Positions 15,432 through 23,316 of a stretch of DNA of 38,706 nt are shown here, piece after piece. A program made the position numbers and the translations under genes. Position 1 is the stretch's first letter. Each line of letters starts with the position of its first letter. This stretch comes from Planctomycetota bacterium (GTDB taxonomy: Bacteria; Planctomycetota; Phycisphaerae; UBA1845), in the NCBI GenBank assembly GCA_029558835.1, contig JAKQDH010000056.1, positions 1 through 38,706 on the forward strand. Reading direction: 5' to 3'. The notes beneath the pieces were generated by a model. The model was not told the origin of the DNA. It did no database searches and worked only from the letters and a program-made list of their open reading frames with translations.

Positions 15432-16190
15432 TTGAACGCTGCCGACGCCAATCGGAAGTGGTCGTTCTCGGTCTTCTTCCCGTGTTACAACGAGGAAGCC
15501 AACGTCGAGCGCACGACGCTGGCGGCCCTGCGCGCCTTCCGCCGGCTTTGTGCGCCAGGCGAGCTGGAGGTCATCATCGTCGATGACGGCAGCAAGGACC
15601 GCACCGGCGAGATCGCCGATCGACTCGCCACCGAGCATCCGGAGGTGCGTGCGGTCCACAACCGCCCGAACCTCGGCTACGGCGGAGCGCTCCAGGCCGG
15701 CTTCCGCGCGGCCGCGAAGGAGTTCGTCTTCTACACCGACGGCGACGGGCAGTTCGACATGGAGGAAATCGACAAGCTGCTGCCGCTGCTGGAACGCTAT
15801 GACATCGTCAGCGCCTACCGCGTCGAACGCAGCGACTCGTCGCTCCGCAAGTTCAACGCCGCGTGCTGGACGGGGCTGGTCAACGTGGTCTTCGGCCTGT
15901 GGCTGCGCGACATCGACTGCGCGTTCAAGGTGTACCCCCGGCGGCTCTTTACCGAGATCGAGATGAAGTCGATGGGTGCTCTGATTGACGCCGAAGTGCT
16001 GGCCCGGGCGAAGCGGCTCGGCTACACGATCGGGCAGGTCGGCGTCAGCCACTACCCGCGCACGGCCGGGGCCCAGACCGGCGCGAACCTCCGCGTCATC
16101 CTGCGGGCCTTCAAGGAACTCTTCCGCCTCCGCCGCGACATCGTGAGCACCGCTCGCCGCACCGGCCCCGCTTCTTCAACCGGCGGCTGA
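15432..16190 (+). CDS. Family 2 glycosyltransferase, polyprenyl/dolichyl-phosphate sugar synthase type
   Basis: 252 aa from TTG 15432, which has GGGAG about 8 nt upstream and gives the normal length for soluble dolichyl-phosphate mannosyltransferase-like enzymes; no ATG or GTG nearby fits. Motifs: FSVFFPCYNEEANVE at the N-terminus, VIIVDDGSKDRTGEIAD, NLGYGGALQAGF, and the metal-binding YTDGDGQFDMEEI. DCAFKVYPRRLF is the usual acceptor-side signature. Such enzymes load a sugar onto a polyprenyl phosphate at the membrane face. No C-terminal membrane helices are seen, so another partner may anchor it. It ends just before a copy of element B. Confidence 0.85.
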   Translation: MNAADANRKWSFSVFFPCYNEEANVERTTLAALRAFRRLCAPGELEVIIVDDGSKDRTGEIADRLATEHPEVRAVHNRPNLGYGGALQAGFRAAAKEFVFYTDGDGQFDMEEIDKLLPLLERYDIVSAYRVERSDSSLRKFNAACWTGLVNVVFGLWLRDIDCAFKVYPRRLFTEIEMKSMGALIDAEVLARAKRLGYTIGQVGVSHYPRTAGAQTGANLRVILRAFKELFRLRRDIVSTARRTGPASSTGG

Positions 16191-16741
16191 GACGCCGCAA
16201 GAACACAACCAAGTAGGTCCACGCAGATGGGAAGAACGGGGGAGGGTGGCATGCCCGAGCCGAAGGCGCCGGCATGCTGGTGCAGGGGGGAGCTTCGGGC
16301 ACGGTAGGAGGCATGGCGGCGCTGCGCTTGGCCATGCCACCCCGGGTAGAACCCCCGATGTTACGCTTGGCCATGCCACCCAATGCTGTTGGCCGGTCTC
16401 CCCATTCAATGGGGCTCTTCAGCGGGGTCCGCGGCCTGGGTGTCCGCCCCCTGGACGCCCGGCACGCCGATTGCTAAGCTCATCTATCAGCCCCGACGGG
16501 GTGCTCCGGGCTATGCGGCCGGCAGTCTGCGGCTGAACGGTTGTCCGGCCGTGAGGGCACCAGAACCGGCGCAGGGGAGGTTCTCTGCGTCGGCCGCAGG
16601 GGGCCGACGTTGCTTCCTCAACAGGGTGGCACGCGACCACAGCCCACGGGCAGCACGCAGCACCAAGCCGCAGGCAGGTGTTGGGCCCAAGCCGTGCCCG
16701 GCCCCGTCCGGGCGGGAGTCCTCTTACCGCTGGGTGTGAGC
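16191..16741. other. Long leader/intergenic region with element B copy 2 and a run of hairpins
   Basis: No convincing gene. After element B the stretch 16510-16740 forms successive GC-rich hairpins: GCGGCCGG (16515-16522) with CCGGCCGT (16545-16552); CCGGCGCAG (16566-16574) with CTGCGTCGG (16585-16593); and smaller ones up to CCCGG...CCGGG near 16698-16716. This may be a structured leader of the PLP-enzyme gene. No known riboswitch consensus is recognised. Confidence 0.4.
16244..16342 (+). repeat. Palindromic element B, copy 2, with a trailing half copy
   Basis: Begins GGGTGGCATGCCCGAGCCGA and ends GCGCTTGGCCATGCCACCC. A second right end (ACGCTTGGCCATGCCACCC) follows at 16363-16381, so the site looks like one and a fraction units. 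Confidence 0.75.
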
Positions 16742-17962
16742 ATGGAACATCACGACTTTGATTCTCCCGAGACCCTGGCCGTCCATGCCGGGGTCGGCAA
16801 GTACGAGCGGCTGCCCGTCGTGCCGCCCATCTACCAGACCTCCACCTTTGCCTTTGCGGACGCCGACGAAGGGGCGGCCCTCTTTGCGGGAAGGCAGCAG
16901 GGCTACATCTACTCGCGCATGGGCAACCCGACGGTGCAGGCGCTGGAGAATGCCGTGGCCGCCCTCGAAGGGGGACTGGGGGCCCTCGCCTGCGCCAGCG
17001 GCATGGCCGCCATCCACACCGCCCTGATGGCGATGCTGAAGCAAGGCGACCACGTCGTGTGCAGCGACGCCGTGTACGGTCCCACCTGCTCGCTGATCGA
17101 GACGTTGCTCAGTCGGTACGGGATTGAGGCGACGCTGGTGGACACGTCGGACACCCAAGCCGTCGCGGCCGCCCTGCGCCCCAATACCAAGGTCGTCTAC
17201 ATCGAAACGCCGGGCAACCCGACGCTGGTGATCTCCGACCTGGGGGCCATCTGCAGGCTCGCCCACGCCCATGGCGCGCTGGTCATCGTGGACAACACGT
17301 TCATGAGCCCGATCCTCCAGCAACCGTTCCGCTGGGGCGCGGACATCGTGGTCCACAGCCTCACCAAGTTCCTCAACGGGCACGCAGACGTGGTGGGCGG
17401 TATCATCGTCGTAAAGTCGCAGGAGCAGTACGCCCACTTACGCAAGGTGCTGAACCACTTCGGCGGCGTGCTTCCCCCGTTCGAGTCGTTTCTGGTACAC
17501 CGTGGGATCAAGACGCTGGCATTGCGCATGCGGCGGCACTGCGAGAACGCCCAGCGCGTGGCGGAGTACCTCGAGCAGCACCCGGCGGTCGCGTGGGTGC
17601 GCTACCCCGGCCTCAAGAGTCACCCGCAGTACGACGTCGGTGAGAAACAGATGCTCGGCCCCGGCGGCATCGTCAGCTTCGAGCTGCACGGCGGGCTGGA
17701 AGCCGGTCGCAAGATGATGAACGCCGTCCGCCTCTGCGCCCTGGCGGTGAGCCTGGGCGGCGTGGAATCCCTCATCCAGCACCCGGCCAGCATGACGCAC
17801 GCCTCGATGGGGCCCGAGGCCCGCCTCCGGGCCCACATTACCGACGGGCTGGTGCGCATCTCCGTCGGTATCGAGAACGTGGACGACATCATCGCCGACC
17901 TCGACCAGGCGCTGACGACCGGCACCGCCGTCACCACCTACAACGCCGGGGTGCACGCCTGA
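16742..17962 (+). CDS. PLP-dependent trans-sulfuration enzyme (cystathionine gamma-synthase/lyase or methionine gamma-lyase family)
   Basis: 406 aa, full length for the Cys/Met metabolism PLP family. Motifs: YSRMGNPTVQALE near residue 57 (phosphate-binding Tyr/Arg of the neighbouring subunit), ALACASGMAAI, YIETPGNPTL, VIVDNTF with the pyridine-binding Asp, and VHSLTKFLNGHADVVGG with the Schiff-base lysine K209. The loop equivalent to the methionine gamma-lyase active-site cysteine reads VYGPTCS, i.e. no cysteine at that exact position, so gamma-lyase versus gamma-synthase activity is open. The enzyme cleaves or forms C-S bonds in methionine/cysteine metabolism. A serine acetyltransferase is encoded 8 kb away, but not in the same operon. 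The gene converges on the next one with a 12-bp gap. Confidence 0.88.
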   Translation: MEHHDFDSPETLAVHAGVGKYERLPVVPPIYQTSTFAFADADEGAALFAGRQQGYIYSRMGNPTVQALENAVAALEGGLGALACASGMAAIHTALMAMLKQGDHVVCSDAVYGPTCSLIETLLSRYGIEATLVDTSDTQAVAAALRPNTKVVYIETPGNPTLVISDLGAICRLAHAHGALVIVDNTFMSPILQQPFRWGADIVVHSLTKFLNGHADVVGGIIVVKSQEQYAHLRKVLNHFGGVLPPFESFLVHRGIKTLALRMRRHCENAQRVAEYLEQHPAVAWVRYPGLKSHPQYDVGEKQMLGPGGIVSFELHGGLEAGRKMMNAVRLCALAVSLGGVESLIQHPASMTHASMGPEARLRAHITDGLVRISVGIENVDDIIADLDQALTTGTAVTTYNAGVHA

Positions 17963-17974
17963 TGCCATGCCCGC

Positions 17975-18955
17975 CTACGGGGTTGCCTCGCTGTAGGCGG
18001 CTACGAGCTGCTCCGTGGTGACATACTGCGGCTCGTACTGCGTCAGCGCGTCGAGCAGCCCCACGAATGCGTCCCAGTAATCGTATTCCTCCGTATTGCC
18101 CGTGTACCAGCCGTGGAAGAGCACCACGAACGGATCGCCCTGCGCGTACGCCTGCTGCATGGCCGTGAGCAGCACCCCCGACCATTGCGCACCGGTCATC
18201 TGCTGAACATTGGCGACCGCGATGTCGCACAGGTAAATACCCTCGTCATCGTGCGTGACTGTTGTGAACGGCACGGCGTGGAAGTTGTGTCCCTCGACAA
18301 GGTACGGCGCGGTGTCGCTCTCGTGGCCGTCCATGAACAGTTGCCCGTGCTTGAAACCGCAATTGTACGTCATGCCCAGTTGATCCAGTACTCTGTACGT
18401 GTTCTCATTCTGGCTGAAGTACTGCGGGCGGAAACCGATGATGGGCTTGTAGGTACCGCACGGTCGGCAGCCCTCCAGGGCCTGTTGCGCGCGCGTGAGC
18501 AGATCAAGTTGTTCATCATACGTCATGGTGGCCAGTTGCTCGCCGGTGTAGAAGCCGTGCAACGCGATCTCAAAGCCGTTACGGTACCATTGTTGCACGT
18601 CGCGGGCGTGCTCATTGGCGTACTCGGCCGTCACGAACACCGTTGCGGGAAGCTGCCGGGCCTGCAATTCGGCGAGCATCCGCGCGATCCCTTCGGTATC
18701 CTCCGTCTCGGCGTCCACTTGCAGGTTGACATAGAACGGGCCTGCCGGTCCCCCGTCCACCGCGCCGTCATCCGTGTCACCGGGGTGGGTGTCGCCATCT
18801 GTAGTGTCCGGCGTGCCCTCGCCGTCGGGAGCCACGTCGTCACCATCGGCGGGACCCGCCGTCAAGGCCGCGAGGAGGTCGCAGCCGATCAGGTTGGCCG
18901 CCAGCAACCCAGCGCCCAGGCAAAGAAGCAGTATCAGAAATACACCTCTCACCAT
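17975..18955 (-). CDS. Lipoprotein with a polysaccharide-deacetylase-like (NodB) domain
   Basis: 326 aa. Start ATG 18955 is preceded by AAGGGGTGAG. A hydrophobic leader ends in LIGC (C25), a lipobox, followed by an acidic Asp/Gly/Thr linker at about 36-72. The rest follows the NodB barrel: VNLQVDAETEDTEGIARML with the first Asp, LPATVFVTAEYANEHARDV, GFEIALHGFYTG with a metal-type His, and IIGFRPQYFSQNENTY. The usual HSxxH pair is not complete (HGFYTG), so catalysis is uncertain. It may be a deacetylase-fold protein acting on cell-surface glycan or serving a binding role. Confidence 0.75.
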   Translation of the reverse strand: MVRGVFLILLLCLGAGLLAANLIGCDLLAALTAGPADGDDVAPDGEGTPDTTDGDTHPGDTDDGAVDGGPAGPFYVNLQVDAETEDTEGIARMLAELQARQLPATVFVTAEYANEHARDVQQWYRNGFEIALHGFYTGEQLATMTYDEQLDLLTRAQQALEGCRPCGTYKPIIGFRPQYFSQNENTYRVLDQLGMTYNCGFKHGQLFMDGHESDTAPYLVEGHNFHAVPFTTVTHDDEGIYLCDIAVANVQQMTGAQWSGVLLTAMQQAYAQGDPFVVLFHGWYTGNTEEYDYWDAFVGLLDALTQYEPQYVTTEQLVAAYSEATP

Positions 18956-19033
18956 CTCACCCCTTTCTCTCTTCGGATCGGCGAACTCGACCCCCGGGGC
19001 CGAGGTCGCCGAGCGCGCCGCGACGAACCCAGT

Positions 19034-20638
19034 TCACTCGATGGTAATAACCCTTCGCGCCTCATACGTCTGCCCGAACATGTCCGTTGTCCGAACGTGG
19101 ATCGTCGTCGTCCCCGTCGGCAGACCCGCCGGCAGGTGGCCCGCCCACAGGTGCAGGCACTCGACTTCCTTGGGCAGCCGATGCGCTTGCAGATATTCCG
19201 CCGACTTCTCGGCCTCCTTCAGGCGTACGTAGTACGGATCGGGCCGCCGCGCCGGTTGCAGGGTAAGCCATTCCCCGCCGTCGCCGACCCGCATGTGCAC
19301 TACCGAACGCGGGCCGCCGGCAAACACGTTGACCACTACTTCGGTGCCGGCCGCGTCCGCCCGTGCCACACGCTCCGGCGCGAAGATCTGCATCTGATAG
19401 TCCGCCGGTCGCCGCGCGGCCTTGAACTCGAAACTGTACTTGTGTCCGTCGAACGTCGCGATGAGATACCCGTTGGGCACCCCGTCGCGCATCGTGGCGT
19501 GCGGGATGCCAACCTCGTCGGGCACCCCGCCCCACCAGCACCCGCATGAGGTAACCACCACCATGTGATGATGCGGCTCGCGACTGTGCCAGCCCTGCTC
19601 GGCCGCGAGGAAGTCATGCAGAGCATGGTGATAGTGCCCCGACAGCGAGAGGGTATGCAGGCGGTCGGCCAGCAATGCGAAGAGTTGCTCCCGCTCGGCC
19701 TCCCTTAACTCGCGCAGGGGAATGTGCATGGTCAGTACGACCAGCCGGTCCCTCGGCACCCCGCTCAGGTCGTTCCGTACGAACTCCATCTGCTTCTCGC
19801 CCAGCCCGGCGTAGTAGCCGGCCTTCTCGCGCTGCGGCGACTTCTGTTCCCAGACGACGTCGTCCAGCACCAGGAAGTGCACCGGGCCGTAGTCAAACGC
19901 ATAGTACGGCGGTCCGAAATGACGCTGGTACGTCTCCAGCGCCTGCCGGTCAGCCGGCGCATCATAGTTCTCATCGTGGTTGCCGGAAACGTGATACCAG
20001 GTCTTGCCCGCCTGCGCCACCGTCGCGATCAAGTCATCGTACATGGCGAGGTTGTTGTTAACAAGGTCCCCCAGCGTCATCCCGAACGCCGCCTCCACCC
20101 CCGCCAGCTCCTCAATGATATCGTGCGCCAGGTACGCAACTTCCTTCGCGTTGGTCACCTGGCTGTCACCCATGATAATTGCCCGGAAGCGCTGCGGCTC
20201 GTCCTGCGGGTACAGGGCGAAGTCCACCGAGGCCGGCAGCGGTCCGGTCGGCGGCACGCCCGGGTACTCGAACGCCGGCGAACCGTGCGGCTTGTGAATG
20301 TAATACCCGCGGCTGATGTGATTGTCGTCAACCACCGGCCGCCACCCGCGCGGCTTGATCACAAACAGGATCGTATCGTCATCGACCGGCAGCCGGTAGC
20401 GCCCGGACGCGTCGGTCTGCACGACCTCGCGGCCGTTGGAAACACACACGTGCGGCACGCCAGGCTCGCGGGCGTCACGTACCGCATTGCCGTTGCGGTC
20501 GTGATACACTACTCCCGTTGCCCAGCCCGCGGCCGGCGCACTCTGAGAATCAAGGGCAAGGTGCGTTCGCGCACACCCCCACATCATCAACAGTACCAGA
20601 CCGCCACCAACGCCCACTTGCCATCGCCGTACTTGCAT
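19034..20638 (-). CDS. Lipoprotein calcineurin-like metallophosphoesterase with N- and C-terminal accessory domains
   Basis: 534 aa; GAAGGTGA lies about 8 nt before ATG 20638. The signal ends in MMWGC (C22), a probable lipobox. Residues ~38-80 (GVVYHDRNGNAVRDAREPGV, then TDASGRYRLPV) are a SdrD/carboxypeptidase-like beta domain typical of the family's N-terminus. The phosphoesterase core has MGDSQV, LGDLVNN, SGNHDENYD, MHIPL and LSGHYHHALHD as metal ligands. The C-terminal ~150 residues form the beta-rich MetallophosC-like domain. A periplasmic or surface hydrolase of phosphate esters is likely; the substrate is unknown. Confidence 0.87.
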   Translation of the reverse strand: MQVRRWQVGVGGGLVLLMMWGCARTHLALDSQSAPAAGWATGVVYHDRNGNAVRDAREPGVPHVCVSNGREVVQTDASGRYRLPVDDDTILFVIKPRGWRPVVDDNHISRGYYIHKPHGSPAFEYPGVPPTGPLPASVDFALYPQDEPQRFRAIIMGDSQVTNAKEVAYLAHDIIEELAGVEAAFGMTLGDLVNNNLAMYDDLIATVAQAGKTWYHVSGNHDENYDAPADRQALETYQRHFGPPYYAFDYGPVHFLVLDDVVWEQKSPQREKAGYYAGLGEKQMEFVRNDLSGVPRDRLVVLTMHIPLRELREAEREQLFALLADRLHTLSLSGHYHHALHDFLAAEQGWHSREPHHHMVVVTSCGCWWGGVPDEVGIPHATMRDGVPNGYLIATFDGHKYSFEFKAARRPADYQMQIFAPERVARADAAGTEVVVNVFAGGPRSVVHMRVGDGGEWLTLQPARRPDPYYVRLKEAEKSAEYLQAHRLPKEVECLHLWAGHLPAGLPTGTTTIHVRTTDMFGQTYEARRVITIE

Positions 20639-20662
20639 TACGTTGTCACCTTCACACCGACC

Positions 20663-20760
20663 GGGTGGCATGCCCAAGCCGAAGGCGCCGGCATGCAGGC
20701 TCCCAAGCCGGGTATATCCTACCGAGGGGCATGGCGGCGCTGCGCTTGGCCATGCCACCC
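20663..20760 (+). repeat. Palindromic element B, copy 3
   Basis: Same ends and hairpins as 11642-11739 with a different central ~25 bp (around 20697-20724). It lies just upstream of the metallophosphoesterase start. Confidence 0.75.
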
Positions 20761-20815
20761 GTTGCTCACTGTCAGTCTCCCTGCCACGCGGCGTTGAGTG
20801 AGTGTGCGCCCTGCC

Positions 20816-20880
20816 GCACCGCCGATCCGAACCGTCCCGACGTACGTCGGGATGAGGAAGCGGTCAGACAGCAACGCCGC
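20816..20880. repeat. Repeat element H, copy 1
   Basis: GAACCGTCCCGACGTACGTC followed by gggatgaggaagcggtc. The second copy at 26467-26522 shares aaccgtcccgac, the ccgggat hairpin arm and agcggcc. Confidence 0.5.
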
Positions 20881-20916
20881 CCCCACGCGGCCGTCCACTT
20901 TCGTTCCGCCTGCCCC

Positions 20917-22995
20917 TTACGGCGCGCCCGTCTCGTCGGCCTTGTTCAGCAGATACCGCTCGAACCAGGCCAGGTCCCACTCCATTTTGGCCAGGCGGTT
21001 CTTGCGCACCAGCAGCCCATGCCCCTCGTCGGGATACACGACCAACTCCGCAGGCACTTTAAGGTACCGATGCAGAGCGCGATAGAGGGCCTTGCTGTGC
21101 GCCGGCGGGCAGCGCTCATCCGCGCCGCCGACGTGGATGAGCGTCGGCGTGGTAATCTTGTCGAGCGCGAAGATCGCCGATGCCTTGCGGTACGCCTCCG
21201 GTGCCTCCCACGGCAACCCCTGCATATAGTTGATAACGTGCCCCGGCGTGTCCTCGCTGCCCCATTGTAATACCATGTCCACAATGCCCGCCCCGCTGCT
21301 GGCCGCGTGGAACCGGTCCGTATGCGTGAGGATACAGTTGACCAGCAGCCCGCCGTTGCTCCAGCCGATCACGCCCACTCGCTGCGGGTCTGCAACTCCC
21401 CGCTCTACCATCGCATCCACGCCGGTGAGAATGTCCTCGATCTCGATGTTGTTCTCGTGCCCGACGAGGTCGGTAAGGAACTCATCGCCGTACCCGGTCG
21501 AGCCGCGGTAGTTCGGACTCAGCAGGGCGTATCCCTTCGCCGGCAGCGTGGTCCGCCCGTAGATCCAGAACTGCATGTGATACCGCGTGGCGTCCGTGGG
21601 CCCGCCGTGCAGTTCGACAACCATCGGCAGCGGCCCGTCGCCGGGCTTATACTCCGGCGGCAATTCCAGAATGCCCTCCACGGCGTCGCCCTGCGCGCCT
21701 TTCCAGCTCACGATGGAAATCTGCGGCAGCTTCCAGGTGTCCATCTGCGGGTTGATCTTCGTGACGCGCTGCAGCACCCCGCTCTCCTGGGCCAGGTAGA
21801 TGTCACCCGTCTCGGTCGTGCTGCTCCGGATGATCGCCAGCGGTCCCGGCCGGTCCGGCAGGTCGAAAGCGTGGACGACGAAATCCCCCGGCGTCAGCAC
21901 CCGGGTCTTGCCCTGACCGCCGCCGCGCAGCTCGGGCAGGCAGTACACCCGCGTCCGCCCGCGCTCCTCACCCACGAAACAAAGGTCACGCGACCCCGGC
22001 CACCACTGGCAAACACCGAAGTCGCTCACCATCACGCCCGCCGGCCGGGCGAGCTTCCGCAACGTCCACTGCCCACCGTTCTCCTCCGCAAGGTACAGCT
22101 CGCTGGGGTAGCCGTCGTAATAGACCCCGACGGCCAGCGCCTGCCCGTCGTCCGCCCACGCCGGCCCTTCCAGCCAGCCGTAAGGCGTGGGATGGTCCTT
22201 GCGCCAGTCCGGCCCCGTCAACTCCGTGGCCTTCTGCGTTTCCAGGTCATACACGTCCAGCCGCGACCAGCCCTCGTGCGTGATAAGCTGATCGTCGGCC
22301 GTCGTGATCATCGCCAGCCGCTTGCCGTCCGGCGACAGCTTCATCTCGCGCACCACCCGCTTCTCATCGACGACCTTCTTCTCCGTCCAGCCCTCCACGT
22401 CGAGCGCCCAGACTTCGGACAACTCGGTGAGGCCATGTCCATACTCCAGGTCGTCGTGCTTCTCGCGCAGCGCCTTGAAGGCATCGTCGTCGAAGTGCTG
22501 GACGGACTTCGTGTACAGCAGCTTCCGCCCATCGCGCGACAGCTCGAACTGCCCCACGCCGTCGGACACGCGCGTCATCGCCAGCGGCTCCCCACCCGCG
22601 GCACTCACCCGCCATACCTGCACCTTGCCGTTCCACGGCGGCTTCTCCTCGCCGGCACGCTTGTACTTGCCCGTGAAGTAGATGTACCGCCCGTCCGGGC
22701 TCCACGTCGGCGCCGTCGCCCCCACGCGCTCGAACGTCAGCCGCGTGCGCGTCTGCGTGGCCACCTCGACCACCCACAGGTCGCTGGTGCGCTTCTCGTC
22801 CGCCCCGCCCCAGCGCACCTCCGTGTACGCGATGTGCCTGCCGTCCGGCGCAAGCGCGCATTCCGCGATCACCCCCAGGCTGAAGTAGTCCTCCGCCTCG
22901 ATGTCATGCGTGCGCGCCGGCTCCGCCGCCACCGCCGGCCCGCGAACCACCACCCACACCGCCCACACCGCCACGCCTGTTCGCCACCATCGCAT
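20917..22995 (-). CDS. Exported S9 family prolyl-oligopeptidase-like serine peptidase
   Basis: 692 aa; GGAGG lies 6 nt before ATG 22995. The signal peptide is MRWWRTGVAVWAVWVVV with cleavage around AVAAEP. Residues ~35-420 form a WD40/TolB-like propeller (LAPDGRHIAYTE, WSPDGRYIYFTG, LSRDGRKLLY, LSPDGKRLAMI). The C-terminal alpha/beta hydrolase has PMVVELHGGPTDATRYHMQF, the nucleophile elbow GWSNGG with Ser near 546, Asp near 625 in HVGGADERC and His near 657 in YPDEGHGLL. It probably cleaves peptides outside the cytoplasm. Single gene, followed by repeat elements. Confidence 0.92.
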   Translation of the reverse strand: MRWWRTGVAVWAVWVVVRGPAVAAEPARTHDIEAEDYFSLGVIAECALAPDGRHIAYTEVRWGGADEKRTSDLWVVEVATQTRTRLTFERVGATAPTWSPDGRYIYFTGKYKRAGEEKPPWNGKVQVWRVSAAGGEPLAMTRVSDGVGQFELSRDGRKLLYTKSVQHFDDDAFKALREKHDDLEYGHGLTELSEVWALDVEGWTEKKVVDEKRVVREMKLSPDGKRLAMITTADDQLITHEGWSRLDVYDLETQKATELTGPDWRKDHPTPYGWLEGPAWADDGQALAVGVYYDGYPSELYLAEENGGQWTLRKLARPAGVMVSDFGVCQWWPGSRDLCFVGEERGRTRVYCLPELRGGGQGKTRVLTPGDFVVHAFDLPDRPGPLAIIRSSTTETGDIYLAQESGVLQRVTKINPQMDTWKLPQISIVSWKGAQGDAVEGILELPPEYKPGDGPLPMVVELHGGPTDATRYHMQFWIYGRTTLPAKGYALLSPNYRGSTGYGDEFLTDLVGHENNIEIEDILTGVDAMVERGVADPQRVGVIGWSNGGLLVNCILTHTDRFHAASSGAGIVDMVLQWGSEDTPGHVINYMQGLPWEAPEAYRKASAIFALDKITTPTLIHVGGADERCPPAHSKALYRALHRYLKVPAELVVYPDEGHGLLVRKNRLAKMEWDLAWFERYLLNKADETGAP

Positions 22996-23178
22996 CGTAT
23001 GCCTCCGCGTGCCAAAGCGCCATACGCAGATACCCCGCTGAGTGTCCGGCCATTGTGACAGCCGTCCGGGTTGCGGGCAAGCCTCATCCTCCAACGGGCA
23101 CCATTCCCGCGTCGCGGCCACGTTGTTCGACGGCGTCCGGCACGCTACCACGCAATCTGGAAACCGACAAACAGGACG

Positions 23179-23275
23179 GGGTGGCATGGCCAAACGCAGC
23201 GCCGCCATGCTCGCTCGGGCGAGCATGCAGCCACTGCCGGCGCATGCCGGCGCCTCCGGCTTGGGCATGCCACCC
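23179..23275 (-). repeat. Palindromic element B, copy 4 (opposite orientation)
   Basis: Begins GGGTGGCATGGCCAAACGCA and ends GGCTTGGGCATGCCACCC. The centre (gctcgctcgggcgagcatgc) carries an extra small hairpin. Confidence 0.75.
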
Positions 23276-23279
23276 CGAG

Positions 23280-23308
23280 TTGCCTATTCGCGTGGTCCTG
23301 TCTAGACT
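23280..23308 (+). promoter_or_regulatory. Candidate promoter of the FAD dehydrogenase, leaderless arrangement
   Basis: TTGCCT at 23280-23285, 17 bp, TAGACT at 23303-23308, 8 nt before ATG 23317. Confidence 0.45.
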
Positions 23309-23316
23309 CGCCCGCG

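Noticed and set aside
16615..16650. T-box-like sequence (AGGGTGGCACGCG) before the PLP enzyme
   Set aside because: Resembles the T-box core by eye, but no specifier-loop or stem I features could be found and GGGTGGCA also occurs in this genome's repeat elements.
18113..19549. 478-codon open frame on the + strand
   Set aside because: Spans two well-supported - strand lipoprotein genes and their intergenic region.
21307..23058. 583-codon open frame on the + strand
   Set aside because: Antisense to the S9 peptidase; Arg/Pro/His-rich composition typical of shadow frames in GC-rich DNA; no motif.
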